A stretch of 64,000 bases of DNA, taken from the NCBI RefSeq assembly GCF_000003815.2, contig NC_049985.1, positions 20,911,161 to 20,975,160 on the forward strand, in the 5' to 3' direction. Of this stretch, positions 40,446 through 51,700 are shown piece by piece (position 1 is the first letter of the stretch; every line of letters starts with the position of its first letter). Both the position numbers and the translations under genes were made by a program. The DNA comes from Branchiostoma floridae (Eukaryota; Chordata; Leptocardii; Amphioxiformes; Branchiostomatidae). Below the pieces are notes generated by a model, which made no database searches, was not told where the DNA came from, and was given only the letters and a program-made list of their open reading frames with translations.

Positions 40446-41399
40446 TGGAAACAAATATGTTATTATACTAGTATGGTAAGCCAGAAACAATTTGTAACAC
40501 TATTGGTCTGGATGTATATCTAAACTTCTTGTCTCATGCTGAATCATACAAACATTCCGTCACACTGACAAACAGAAAAAGCACAGACTAGAATTAGACT
40601 GCAATCATTTAAGCTTTATTAGAGTAAGCAAAAACAACAAAATTTTCAAACTTCTTAACATCGCCAGTCTCATTGACAGACAGCAGATATAGCAGTGTTC
40701 GTAACTGCTTGAGTGTTAAAATACTTGGTGCTGATAACAGTTTTCATTGTTTTCCTTCTGGAGATGGGAATAGATTAAATGTAATCCAACAGATGTATTC
40801 TGCTTTTAGTTGTTTTCCTTAACTTGTTCGTTACCGTTACCACAGTGTGTTTTTCCGACTCAGGTCATTACCAACCCTATAAGGGATAATGTGACAATGA
40901 CTGATACGCCGTTTTGCTTCCTTGTTAGCGTAAATTTTGTATCACAAGTTCTTTACAAGTCTCCGGTTCTTAAACATCAGCATCAACCATCTTATAGTAA
41001 CATGATCTTACAAATCCGCTGACGTCATTGATGTACAGATGAAAGTTATACCTCTGACAAAGGAAAGCAATGCATCTTTTTTTAAAGACATGAACTGTAT
41101 TTACACAAGTTTCAAGTGGTGTTCCCTACAAGTGTTAACTCTGAGACCACAGTACATGGTTTCCCTTTGCCCTTTAGATGGAGCAGCTTTTACTTTGTGT
41201 TAGACTTTCAACTGTATAGACTGGGGTCTAAATTTCACTTTCCGTTCCCTATGGTTAATAGCAAAAATATACTTGCAAAAATTGAACTCAATGATATAGA
41301 TACAGCACCTTTATGCGTAGATTGTGCCCCATGTGTTTGACTGCTGTGGTGGACAGCTTGTTTTCTAAAATAGACAAGGTATCGGTCTAAACATGAGGT
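40446..41399. other. Intergenic, no gene supported
   Basis: Several short ORFs without domains. A reversed AATAAA (CTTTATTAG at about 40615) could serve a minus-strand transcript, but I see no exon attached to it. Confidence 0.35.
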
Positions 41400-41429
41400 G
41401 ATTGTATCAACATCATTGGCAATGAAAAG

Positions 41430-42478
41430 CAATACATATTGGCACAGCGTCTACTTCTATGACAGAATCACAATTTCGTAAGACTTTTAAAATGTCTTGA
41501 AAACATTTCAGAAAACTCACACCCTGAATGTTGATCACTTATCACCGAGTAAACTTGGTAAGATATCTGTCATCAAAAGGACATTGTGTGCCTGTATCTA
41601 AATAAATGGTAATGAAAGGTAATAACAAAATCAAATGACACAGCGTCTACTTCTATTACAAAGTCACAATTCTTTGGACATGTTGTTATACACGATGTCA
41701 TAAAAACTCACAATCTGAATGTTTGCCAATTTTCAGCAAGTAAACTTGGTATGGCATTTGCCATCAGAAGGACATTGTGTGCCTGTTTCTAAATACATGT
41801 AAATGGTAATTAAAGAAGTAATCAAAAATGCAATATGTACTGGCGCAGCGTCTACTTCTATGAAAAATAGCCCTTCCTTTGGACTTTTTGTCTTACATTA
41901 TTTCATAAAAATCACAATCTGAATGTTGCTCACTTTTCACCAAGTAAACTTGGTACGACACATGTCACCAGAAGGACATTGCGTGCCTGTATCTAAAATA
42001 AACGGTAATAGAAAGGAATAAAATGCAATATCTACTGGCACAGCGTCTACTTCCATGACAAAGCCACCAATCTTTGGACTTGTTGTTTTACACAATTTCA
42101 TAAAAAAATCCGATCTGAATGTTCTTCATTTTCACCAAGTATACTTGGTATGACTTATGTCATCAGAAGGACATTGTGTGCTTGTATCTAAATAAATGGT
42201 AATAAAAAGCAATAAAACTGCAAAATCTATTGGCACAGCGTCTACTTCTATGGCAAAGCCGCAATTCTTTGTACATGTTGTTAAACATAATGTTATTAAA
42301 ACTCACAATTCGAATATTTTCACTTTTCACCAATGTAGCAAGTAAACTTGGTATGACTATTGACATCAGAAGGTAATTGTGTGCCTGTATCTATATAAAT
42401 GGTAATAAAATGTAATAAGTCTATGTAGAATCTATTAGCACAGCGTCTACTTCTATGACAGAACCACAATTTCCCATA
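41430..42478 (+). repeat. Satellite of about 196 bp, left part
   Basis: CAGCGTCTACTTCTATGAC-type landmarks occur at 41445, 41641, 41846, 42041, 42236 and 42441, with periods of 195-205 bp. Each unit also carries AGTAAACTTGGTATGAC and GAAGGACATTGTGTGCCTGT. The array is interrupted at 42478. Confidence 0.9.
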
Positions 42479-42928
42479 AAGGTGGGCTCCCACTGCATTC
42501 GCGTCACGCTTGCGTCGCTTCGGGGTTCGACAACGCAGACGTAACCCCGCGGCACCTAGAGGTGACGCGAGCGAACCTAGAGGTGACACAAGCAAACCTA
42601 GAGGTGACACAAGCAAGCGTGACGTTTGTTTGGAAGTTAAAAAATAACGCAAGTGGCAAGATGCCCCAACAGTGACCCAAGAGTGACACAACAGTGACCC
42701 AAGAGTAACACAACAGTGACACAATAGTGACGCCAACATGTCTTCAACAGTATCAAGGTTATATTTTGTCTATTTTGCACCAAGTATCAAAAGTAAACAT
42801 CATTTTATTATTGACAAGCTATTTTGGATACATTTTGGATATCATTTTACAGCAGTTTTATCAGTTACAACAGTGAACCAAGAGTAACACAACGGTGACG
42901 CCAACATGACGCCGACATGCCGCCTTCA

Positions 42929-43028
42929 NNNNNNNNNNNNNNNNNNNNNNNNNNNNNNNNNNNNNNNNNNNNNNNNNNNNNNNNNNNNNNNNNNNNNNNN
43001 NNNNNNNNNNNNNNNNNNNNNNNNNNNN
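42929..43028. other. Assembly gap (100 N)
   Basis: An unknown-size gap inside the 4.4-kb TIR element. Confidence 0.99.
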
Positions 43029-44277
43029 AGTGGAATGTTTTGAGAGGGGTAGGAACAAGATGGTCTTTGTTTTACAGTTGTATCTCTCGAAAAACGTGGT
43101 GTTATAATCTAGTTCGATTTGTGTCAATTGTGGTAACGTTCTATGGTGGCCCAGAAGGACAACCCTTAATTGTCGTCAACCTAATTGATTCCATAGGTGA
43201 CGGAATTTGTACTTCTGAGCCATCGCACAATTACACTTATATAATAGACAGACGTATGAAAAGTGCCACCTAACAGATTTTAGTAAAAGTACAAAGTTCT
43301 TTAATTGCCATTTTCACGTATCGGAATAGCCAATCCTGCTTTAAAGAATCTTTAAAGTGGAGGTATAGACATGAGGTTTGAAATCTAGGCAAACGTGTTC
43401 AAAATTGTTTTGCACGTCTTAACCACGTCTTGCAAATGTATGTTCATTTGGTGACCCTCCCCAAATGATTTACAAATGTTAAGGTGACGGCACATTTCTT
43501 CTCAGGGTGTGTTTTCCGAAAGGAACCGAGTATACGAAAGTTTTGTTGACTTGTTTTCTTTAAATGTATCAAGGTATATTTATTCGGGTATACGTGTATA
43601 TCTATTTATAATAAGCATTTATAAGTAGCAGTTGTAAAATATAAAATTCTGTTACTTTTTAAAGATGATTGTGTAATCTATCATCGTTTTCTCTATAAAT
43701 GTCATTATTATCAGTGACACTTTTATGATTATACATCACGAAATGGTTCCATGTATATTCATTTTCTTTGTACTCTCAATGGTTTGAAATGTATGCGATT
43801 TTATTATTGACAATAAAATTGTGTTGAAAGGTCACCTCTGTGTAAAAGTCATAAAACCACATTGACTTGAATTTGAATGTCTTGTTTTCCCTTTTCCAAG
43901 AAGGAGAAAAAAGTATATATGTAATGATGAAAGCCGGAAATGACCAGATGTTTGGTTCCCTAGTGGTACTGGGATGAGAAATCTTTTTTGTGCGTGTTTT
44001 AATTACTCTCCTGGGAAAGTTTTAACCACAGTTTTCAGTCCCACCCTGTATTGGAGACGACCAATGCTTTAAGCAATAACCAATTATCAATATATTTTAC
44101 AGCAGTACGCTCCGGATCCACCTGTAGTTTCCCTCTCTCTAACGTTACAAAACGTCTAGTGCTGAGGAAAATGGTGTTTCACGCCAGACTCAATTTTGAT
44201 GTTGTCGTCATGGAGAAGAAATCCCAAATTACGTCAAGTCGACGTTAACCGTGTCTTGTTGAATGGATTCGTTCCTT
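43029..44277. other. Interior of TIR element, no gene supported
   Basis: An ORF entering from the gap (to 43273) and small ORFs elsewhere show no transposase motif. AATAAA occurs at about 43811. Confidence 0.35.
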
Positions 44278-44377
44278 NNNNNNNNNNNNNNNNNNNNNNN
44301 NNNNNNNNNNNNNNNNNNNNNNNNNNNNNNNNNNNNNNNNNNNNNNNNNNNNNNNNNNNNNNNNNNNNNNNNNNNNN
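44278..44377. other. Assembly gap (100 N)
   Basis: An unknown-size gap flanked on the right by a GA-rich run. Confidence 0.99.
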
Positions 44378-44660
44378 AGTCAGAGAGAGAGAAAGGGAGT
44401 AGACCCCGGTGCCCTACTAAACTGGCTTACAAAATGCTCTTGTTCTTAGTGTTTCAAGATCTCTGACTTTGCGCGGGTGATTATGAATCCACAATGTTGA
44501 GAACGTAACCTCTAGCCATTCAAAACATTGCATTTACTCTCACATATTTTCTTTCCTGAAATCCCTCTGTGTTGTTAATTAATGCTGTGCGCCATCTTGG
44601 ATTTATAAAAAAACAACTACTTTATTAATTTCATTATATGGATTACATGCTCTAAGAACC

Positions 44661-44748
44661 TAGCCTGAGTATCATCCTCCGTAGTAACCGCTGGCTCACG
44701 ACTTTCGCTTGCTAACCGTGGTTACTACGGAGGATGATACTCAGGCTA
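44661..44748. mobile_element. 88-bp MITE with perfect 29-bp TIRs and a 9-bp target duplication
   Basis: TAGCCTGAGTATCATCCTCC plus GTAGTAACC (44661-44689) is exactly inverted at 44720-44748. The same 9 bases, CTAAGAACC, flank it on both sides (44652-44660 and 44749-44757). A 9-bp duplication fits Mutator-like transposition. Confidence 0.9.
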
Positions 44749-44757
44749 CTAAGAACC

Positions 44758-45288
44758 CGAAAACTGGTGCGAATAAAAAAATGCGAGAATAAAGGGACAT
44801 CATTATTTTGCCAACTTTTCAATCGACATCGAGTACACATTCTGTAAAATTCATATAAATTGTAGTAATTGATAATATTCGTCCATAGATTCCTTAAAAT
44901 TCGTATTAATGCTCGAGCACCTCTATAGTCGTCTGCTGCGTGGTTCACGATTGCCGTCTAGCAGGTCATGAGATTAATGCAGAGAATTAACTAGTAGCTG
45001 CAAATATGATATGAATCGCTAGGGGGCTTCAATGACACGTGGCGATTGTCCACATGCCACAAAGATTACTGATTAGTGCAATATGTCGGTATCGTGCGTT
45101 GCATAGAGCACTCGCGCCGCGCCCGACCGTCGTGGGATTGAACCACTGCGAATGTATAACGTATGACCTGCATAACAGTGTAGGCACGATAGTTTTGTAA
45201 GCATAATAACCACGGTGTCATTAATGGTGGCTTTGCCATACACATAATTCCATAAGGGGTGACGTAAGCATTAGCGCAGGCGCCTAGA
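44758..45288. other. Interior of TIR element, no gene supported
   Basis: No domain-bearing ORF. GCCGCGCCCGACCGTCGTGGGATTGAACC near 45115 has a weak B-box look. Confidence 0.3.
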
Positions 45289-45388
45289 NNNNNNNNNNNN
45301 NNNNNNNNNNNNNNNNNNNNNNNNNNNNNNNNNNNNNNNNNNNNNNNNNNNNNNNNNNNNNNNNNNNNNNNNNNNNNNNNNNNNNNNN
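45289..45388. other. Assembly gap (100 N)
   Basis: An unknown-size gap inside the 4.4-kb TIR element. Confidence 0.99.
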
Positions 45389-46452
45389 TGGTGGGATTTT
45401 ATGTGAAATCTGGGCATTTGTGGAGTGGCTGCAGTAGGAAAGACCCTACACTGGTACAATTAGTTGTAAAAAATGACCTTTCTCCATCGAGGGGGGTTCC
45501 GCACCCCCCTGAAATAGTGGTATCGTCGCCAGAATGCTGTTTTCAGCCAAATGGGCCAATCCAAGGGCTCTAATCAGGGGGGTGTATCAAAAGATTAGCC
45601 GTATAGAAATTCTTGCCAAGGAATTTGCCGAGACTGGACATATTAGGCTATCATTTGAAGGTAATTTTGTATGGCTTGAACTTTTTATTCTTGAGATAAT
45701 TGCATATTTGTTTCCTCAACTCTCCCATTGGAACGCATGTATTAGTGGCTGAAATTCTAATGGCCTCGTCTCCCCATAACGCGACTCGGGAGCCTCCATG
45801 ATGTTAGATGACTGCAGTTCTAGATAGATTTGCTAGGCTACGCTTCTGATAAATGCGAACAAAGCCTCTATGATGAGAGATAATTGCACTACTAGTAATG
45901 AATGCTAGGCGACGCTTTCCATGAGTAAACATTCAAATATATGCTTCGCATAAGATACTTTTTACTTATGACAATGGCGTCGGTTGCTTGTGAGTCTTTT
46001 CATAGAAATATAAATCATGCAGAACACATTACATCAGGCAGAGCCAGGTTTACTTAGCACGAACATTCTTTCCTTAGTAAAATACAAGAAAAGAAATCGG
46101 GTTCTGATAGATAGAGACGTTATGGGTTTATTTTGTCTTCATCAGCGTGACTGTACATTACTGTTAGCTGTGCATTAACTTAAAAAAATACTGTGCTGTG
46201 AACATCACAATACAGAAGCGAAGATATTCAAAATAAAATAAAATGATAGCATGTTCAGTGGTTGCGCTTTTAATCCAAATTGTAATCACGGTCATGATGT
46301 AAATTCGACACAAAGAGTTTTAAATATCAACTTTGCATGTGTGTGTGTTTGTCTGTGGGTATGTGTGCGTGTGTAGCGGAGTAGAGCGTTGGCTAAGTAT
46401 GCAAAAAACTGACCTCTGAGGGGGAGCGGGTTCCAATAGATTAGCCCACTCC
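45389..46452. other. Interior of TIR element, no gene supported
   Basis: Short ORFs only. A TG-rich tract lies at 46335-46375. Confidence 0.35.
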
Positions 46453-46552
46453 NNNNNNNNNNNNNNNNNNNNNNNNNNNNNNNNNNNNNNNNNNNNNNNN
46501 NNNNNNNNNNNNNNNNNNNNNNNNNNNNNNNNNNNNNNNNNNNNNNNNNNNN
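46453..46552. other. Assembly gap (100 N)
   Basis: An unknown-size gap near the right end of the TIR element. Confidence 0.99.
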
Positions 46553-46845
46553 CTTTCAAGTCTTTCAAGGTTACACAAGTAACATTCATAAGCATAAGCA
46601 TCATCACAAGGGAAATTATTTCATTATAAATCACATTTTTAGGCATTTTCATCATTTTACAGTGGTTTTTCATACATTGACAACGCTGCGACTTCCGATA
46701 ACCTGTCCATTTAGTCTAGAAACGCAACAGTGACGCATGTCAGTGGGAGCGCAACAGAAAATCGGCCAAAATAACACAACAGTGACACAATGAACGAACC
46801 CCGAAGCGGCGCAAGCGTGACGCGAGTGCAGTGGGAGCCCACCTT

Positions 46846-47140
46846 AAGAGTTGTTCCATTCGTAAGACAGGACAACTCACAATCTGTTGTTTCTCACTTT
46901 TCACCAAGTAAACTTGGTATGATATCTGTCATCAAAAGGACATTGTGTGCTTGTATCTAATGGAATGGTAATAAAAGTAGTAATTTCTTGGCACATCGTC
47001 TTTCTCTATGACAATATCTACATCCCTACACTTAAAATCGTCCTAAAATTTAGGTAAACTCACAATCTGGATGTTGCCAACTTGGTTATATGTCATTTGA
47101 GGGACATTGTGTGCCTGTATCTAAATAGGTAATGGCAAAA
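46846..47140 (+). repeat. Satellite of about 196 bp, right part
   Basis: Two more units resume directly after the right TIR (AGTAAACTTGGTATGATA at about 46906, then GGGACATTGTGTGCCTGT at about 47100), showing that the array predates the insertion. Confidence 0.8.
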
Positions 47141-47613
47141 AAGCAAAATAAGATAAAAAAATGTAACAAAGGTAACTGAAGTCAGGGATTACATGTTCGA
47201 AAGTAGAATTTGTAACAATACCGTGATTAAGAAAAGGATAAGGGAATTGTGGTGATAAGGTCCAATAGATTATGTACCTTGTAACCGCATGAATTTAGCC
47301 CGATGGGCCTTTGTACATGTTTTTAGCACAAAGGTAAGAGAGTTTCGCATGAATACACTCTGAAGGATCTCAAAAAGACTTAAAATATAAAAGGTAGAAC
47401 ATTATGTGGAATAAAGACTAATTTGTTTTCAAACGGTAATCCTTGAAAGGTTTAAACACGATCCAACGCAAAGGCAAGGCAAATCCATATTCTTTTTTTC
47501 TTTTTGTTGTATCAAGTTAGACCTTTTTGGAACATTTAGATTTTGTTTTCGTGTAAATGCCTACAAGAAAGAGAGAAGAAAGAGACGGTGAATGAAAGAG
47601 AAAAGAGAAAGAG

Positions 47614-47644
<31 letters not shown>

Positions 47645-48230
47645 TAGATGAAGTAGTTGACACAACAGTTGCAGTGGTTTGCAGTATTGCCGCACTAGCA
47701 ATAGGGTAACTTGCTGTCAGGACTGCAATCAGACTAGCTTTTCTGTTCGCACTCGGATAGCCCGTACCCCTCCGTAAATCTTTGGTTTAACCTTAAAGAA
47801 AAAAAACAGAATCAGACGTGTTTCATGTAAGCACCAACACTTCAAAGGAAATGTATTACATTCATGACATATTCAGTATAGTTTAATCATCTCCGTGTCA
47901 AAGTAAGTTTCAGCTTGATTGTCTTTCGTAATCACATAGCTAGGGTTCGAAGATAGCATAACGTTGCTAAGCCATATGATAATTTTAACTATTGAAGTCA
48001 TTTAATTTCTAAAAATGCTCATTTCCACAAAAATCTTGCATGTGCTACAAATGCCGAACATATATAAATGAATAAGTGTATCCGTGCTCAATAATGGCTA
48101 AAATATTCAAAGAAGGCTGGCATTAGCATGATATATATATATAGCTATCATCCCCGCTTTCTAGTAACATGTTGTTGGAAAAATTATATTAGCATTTTCT
48201 AATTTATTATGTAAATTTTCTGTTTCAATT
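47141..48230. other. 3' region of the Link-domain gene, terminal exon uncertain
   Basis: A GA microsatellite lies at 47607-47645. Two minus-strand acceptors could end the Link gene: one at 47561-47562 (TTTCTTGTAG) with a short open tail to TAA 47517-47519, and one at about 47794 (TTTTCTTTAAG) where the joined codon is followed at once by TAA. Neither can be chosen from sequence alone. Confidence 0.35.
47517..47560 (-). CDS. Candidate terminal exon of the Link-domain gene
   Basis: After a long pyrimidine tract the acceptor TTTCTTGTAG gives a phase-1 exon reading G-IYTKTKSKCSKKV-stop when joined to the last Link exon. It is short and basic, with no domain. An alternative acceptor near 47794 would instead stop one codon after the join. 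This is inference only. Confidence 0.3.
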
Positions 48231-48621
48231 GACGTAAAATAAATCTACGATCATCCTGAGCATTATCTAATCTACAAGCTTATAATATACTAGACAGTGC
48301 ACATATCATACTATCACTCACAACCAAGGTATTGTTGTCTTAATTACTTATTGCCAATTATGTTTTCCTCGAATCAAGTTAGATAACAACTATGTGATGG
48401 GTGTGAAGTTTTAGATCGATACTCGGCTGTCCAAACCTGAAATGTCCAAGAGCTATCTACTTTTAAAATATTGTGGGCTTCCCTATTAAAACATCGTTTG
48501 TTTACGCTAGGTTACCTTTTAATACGATATTTCCACATGAAATTTGTGAAACATTGTATCAGCAAGTATTAAATTATACATGTAGTATCCGTTACAGCGT
48601 CTTTACTTCAAATTTACTTAC

Positions 48622-48707
48622 CGACTATGGGGAAACACCATGCGTCCCAGGTCCCAGAGTCAGAACTCAAAGCACATATGTTGATCTTAGCCTCTCCACA
48701 GCCCTTC
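48622..48707 (-). CDS. Link domain, C-terminal half exon, copy 1
   Basis: Acceptor TTTGTCCCCCCAG and donor GTAAGT flank it. Joined to exon 49285-49090 (AG+G) it reads R-KGCGEAKINICALSSDSGTWD-AWCFPIV-G, the second half of a Link module with its third and fourth canonical cysteines (GCG, WCF) and one extra (INIC). It ends in phase 1. Confidence 0.8.
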
Positions 48708-51700
48708 CTGGGGGGACAAACATGCAAGTTATACAATCATGTAAAGGAGACGTTGACAGTTCGTTTGTGCGTTCTGACACAGCTTATTCATACGTTACCG
48801 AAGGGTTATCATCGTATACCCTGCATGCAAAAGACATAGTGATTCTACGTACAAAAATCAAAGTCTGTTACTGTCATAAGCTACGCCATGCTAAGAGCAT
48901 AACGTAATTACTGGCATACTACAGGTTACATTACAAACAATATACGAGGGTAGGTCAATTATTAGAGCATGTAGCATGATGAACTGTAATATGCGTGTAG
49001 TCACTAACGAGATGAAATTTTACCCAAAGTCAAACAATCTCCATGTTTTGTTCAGACGTCTATAATTCGAAACTCAGACATATACCAACCTGGCTATCTG
49101 TGTTGGATAACCAGCGTTTCTGTTCGATAGCCACCCGCATGCACAGTGATCCAACCCGTTCTTCCAGGCATCTTCCAACTGTTTATAGGAGGCTAGGGTA
49201 GCACCCTTCTCTGCGCACGCTTGTCTTGCTTCGTCGAAATTGTATTTGTATGTACCTGCTGGTGACCGCTGAGGAAATATCCCTCCTGCAGAAAATAGTT
49301 CATTGTGCCAGATTACTGAAATATCTATCTACCAGTCTATCTATTGTCAATAAGGATTCTGCATGTAGGCGTTGGTTAAGATGATAAATGAATCAAATGA
49401 AACAATTATGGTCTCATTGATGTATTACTCCGAGTGGGTACCCTAGAATAGATCCGAGCCAAAACATAAACGGCTGCATGGACGCGTGTTTTTAGCGGTG
49501 AGAAATTCCCTTTTAGCTAGCGGAACTGATCTCAAAAGTTAAATTGATGACAGCTTGTATGTAACTGAAGAAATTAGCAAGTAAAGTTTTGCAGCCGCGC
49601 GCTAGGTCCGAGGTACACAGTTGTACACTAACAGTGAAAAGATGCCTATTTTTGGGATTGACTAATGGTAGTTTGTAATTGCTTTAAAAAAAGATTCTAT
49701 GTATAGTTTTTTTTTTTAAATTTTTTTTTTACAAACTTTATTCAAATAAACAAAAAAAATACAATACAAGAAAACTTAAACAAGAACATACAAGTGCACA
49801 TACACTGACAGGTAAGTACTTGTGGTAGTGATATTACAGAAACAGGTATAAGGGTTCCCACTTTTTGAGATGTTTACTTATTTTGTTTTTAGCTGTTGCG
49901 ATATTTTTTCCATTTTATGTACATATTCAACGAAGGCAATAAACATGTGGATGGATAGATTCGATGTCTCCCGGTTTTTATAGATATACATTTTGCCCAA
50001 TAGAATTATAACATTAGCAATTACTGGTGTTTCGCTTGATAAATCCCCTAGTAGTACATTCAGTGGGTTGTTGATATCTAGGTAGTGTCCTGTTATGGAA
50101 TTGAACCAAATTTGAACCTTTTTCCAGAATAAAAATACAATGTGACAATTCCAAAATAAATGTTTCGCTATTTCGTCATCCTCCCCGCACAGAGAACATG
50201 TCGAACTGCTTTTGATGTTCCAAATATACAGCATTCTGTTTGTAGCTAGAAACTTATGCAAGAGTTTAAATTGGAAGATCCTGCTGGCGGAATCTATTGT
50301 AAGTTTGTAGGGTAACTGAAATATTTGTCTCCATGGGAGGGCAATGTTAAAATCACCTTCCCAGTAAGACATGATGTTTTCTGGATTTATCTTAATGCTT
50401 TTGCTTTCCATAAAGAAGTCATACATTTTCTTATTGATCTTTGTTCCTTTACAACATTCATAGTTTTTTAAGTGCGGTCTGCACACTTGCAAGTGATTGA
50501 AATTATTACTAGTTTGTCTCGGACACACTCTCGCTAATACAGAAAGCAACCCATTGTATGTAAATTCAGAGCAGAGCTTCCCATGTTTCTTAATTAATAT
50601 GTGATATGACATGGGTATCCCATTTGTGTCTAGCAAGTCTTCAACAAATATAATGCCACTCTCAACAAAGTTCTGCCATAGAATTGGTTTCCTTTCAATT
50701 TGAAAAATTGAATTGCACCATAACATTTGCTGTTGCCAAGAATTCGAATCGAAATCCGGAGGATAATGTTGGAAGGCTAACCATGCTGAGATGGCATTTC
50801 GAAAAAATAGGCTAGTATTCGGAAATTGCTCTTGTAATATTCTATCAATTGTCCTGTCCTCATTGCCTAGTTGCATGAAAGGGAATAACCCTTTACAAAA
50901 TATAACATGTGTATTTGATAGTAACTTAGCACAGAACCAATCTCTATTACAATAAAGTTTTGGAATCCATGAAGCCTTCAAGCTAGCATTAAATGCATAT
51001 AAATTGATAAGTTTCAATCCACCACATTGATAGGTATTGTACAGAACTTTTCGTTTTACTCTTTCTGGACCGTTGTTCCAAATAAAATTGAATATTTTCT
51101 TTTCATACAATTGGAAAAATACTTGAGGTGGAGATGGGAGGGTCAGAAAAAGATGTGCAAACAGTGAGACTACTAAAGTATTCACTATCGTAACTTTGAC
51201 GTATAATGTTAACAACTTTCCCCTCCAGGGTTGTAATACAGAATCCAGTTTTGAGAGGCAAAGGTCAAAATTGGTAGGTACAATTTCATCCATATTAGAT
51301 GGAACTTGGACTCCTAGCATGTTAAAAGGCCCATCTGTCCATTCTACCGGATATGGGCATGGTAGCTGAAAGTCTGTGCCTTTGAGAGATCCTATTCTAA
51401 CAATCATGCATTTACCATAATTTGGAATAAGGCCAGATATCGTAGAAAACAAGTCTAAATCGTTCGTCAAAGCTGATAGGGAAGATGACGTGGGTTCTAG
51501 AGTGAAATCAGTATCGTCCGCATATTGAGATAACTTTGTTTCTATCCCCTGCGTTACCAACCCCCTTATCTGTGTGTTCCCTCTGATCCTAATTGCTAAT
51601 AACTCAACGGCAATAATGAATAAGTACGGGGAAAGGGGGCATCCCTGCCTCACTCCTCTCTTGGGTTTGAAGGGTTCTGACAGATGGCCGAAATTGATTA

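Larger units (their letters stand above)
42479..46845. mobile_element. TIR element of about 4.4 kb inserted in the satellite
   Basis: 51-bp terminal inverted repeats lie at 42479-42529 and 46795-46845. They begin AAGGTGGGCTCCCACTGCA and differ at only two positions. Subterminal sequence is full of short direct repeats (CCTAGAGGTGACACAAGC, CACAACAGTGACCCAAGAG). Four 100-N gaps hide part of the interior, and what is visible encodes no recognisable transposase. A target-site duplication is not evident, so superfamily and autonomy are open. Confidence 0.7.
48231..49708. repeat. Segmental duplication copy 1 (Link exon pair)
   Basis: The sequence from GACGTAAAATAAATC to GTATAGTT is repeated at 54052-55595 with only scattered single-base differences and a few small indels, so the duplication is recent. 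It carries both Link exons plus introns. The right end abuts the T-rich end of the LINE. Confidence 0.95.

Noticed and set aside
48473-48907. 144-codon plus-strand ORF (and its copy at 54451-54702)
   Set aside because: It is antisense to the Link second-half exon, whose splice sites, phase and domain are convincing on the minus strand.
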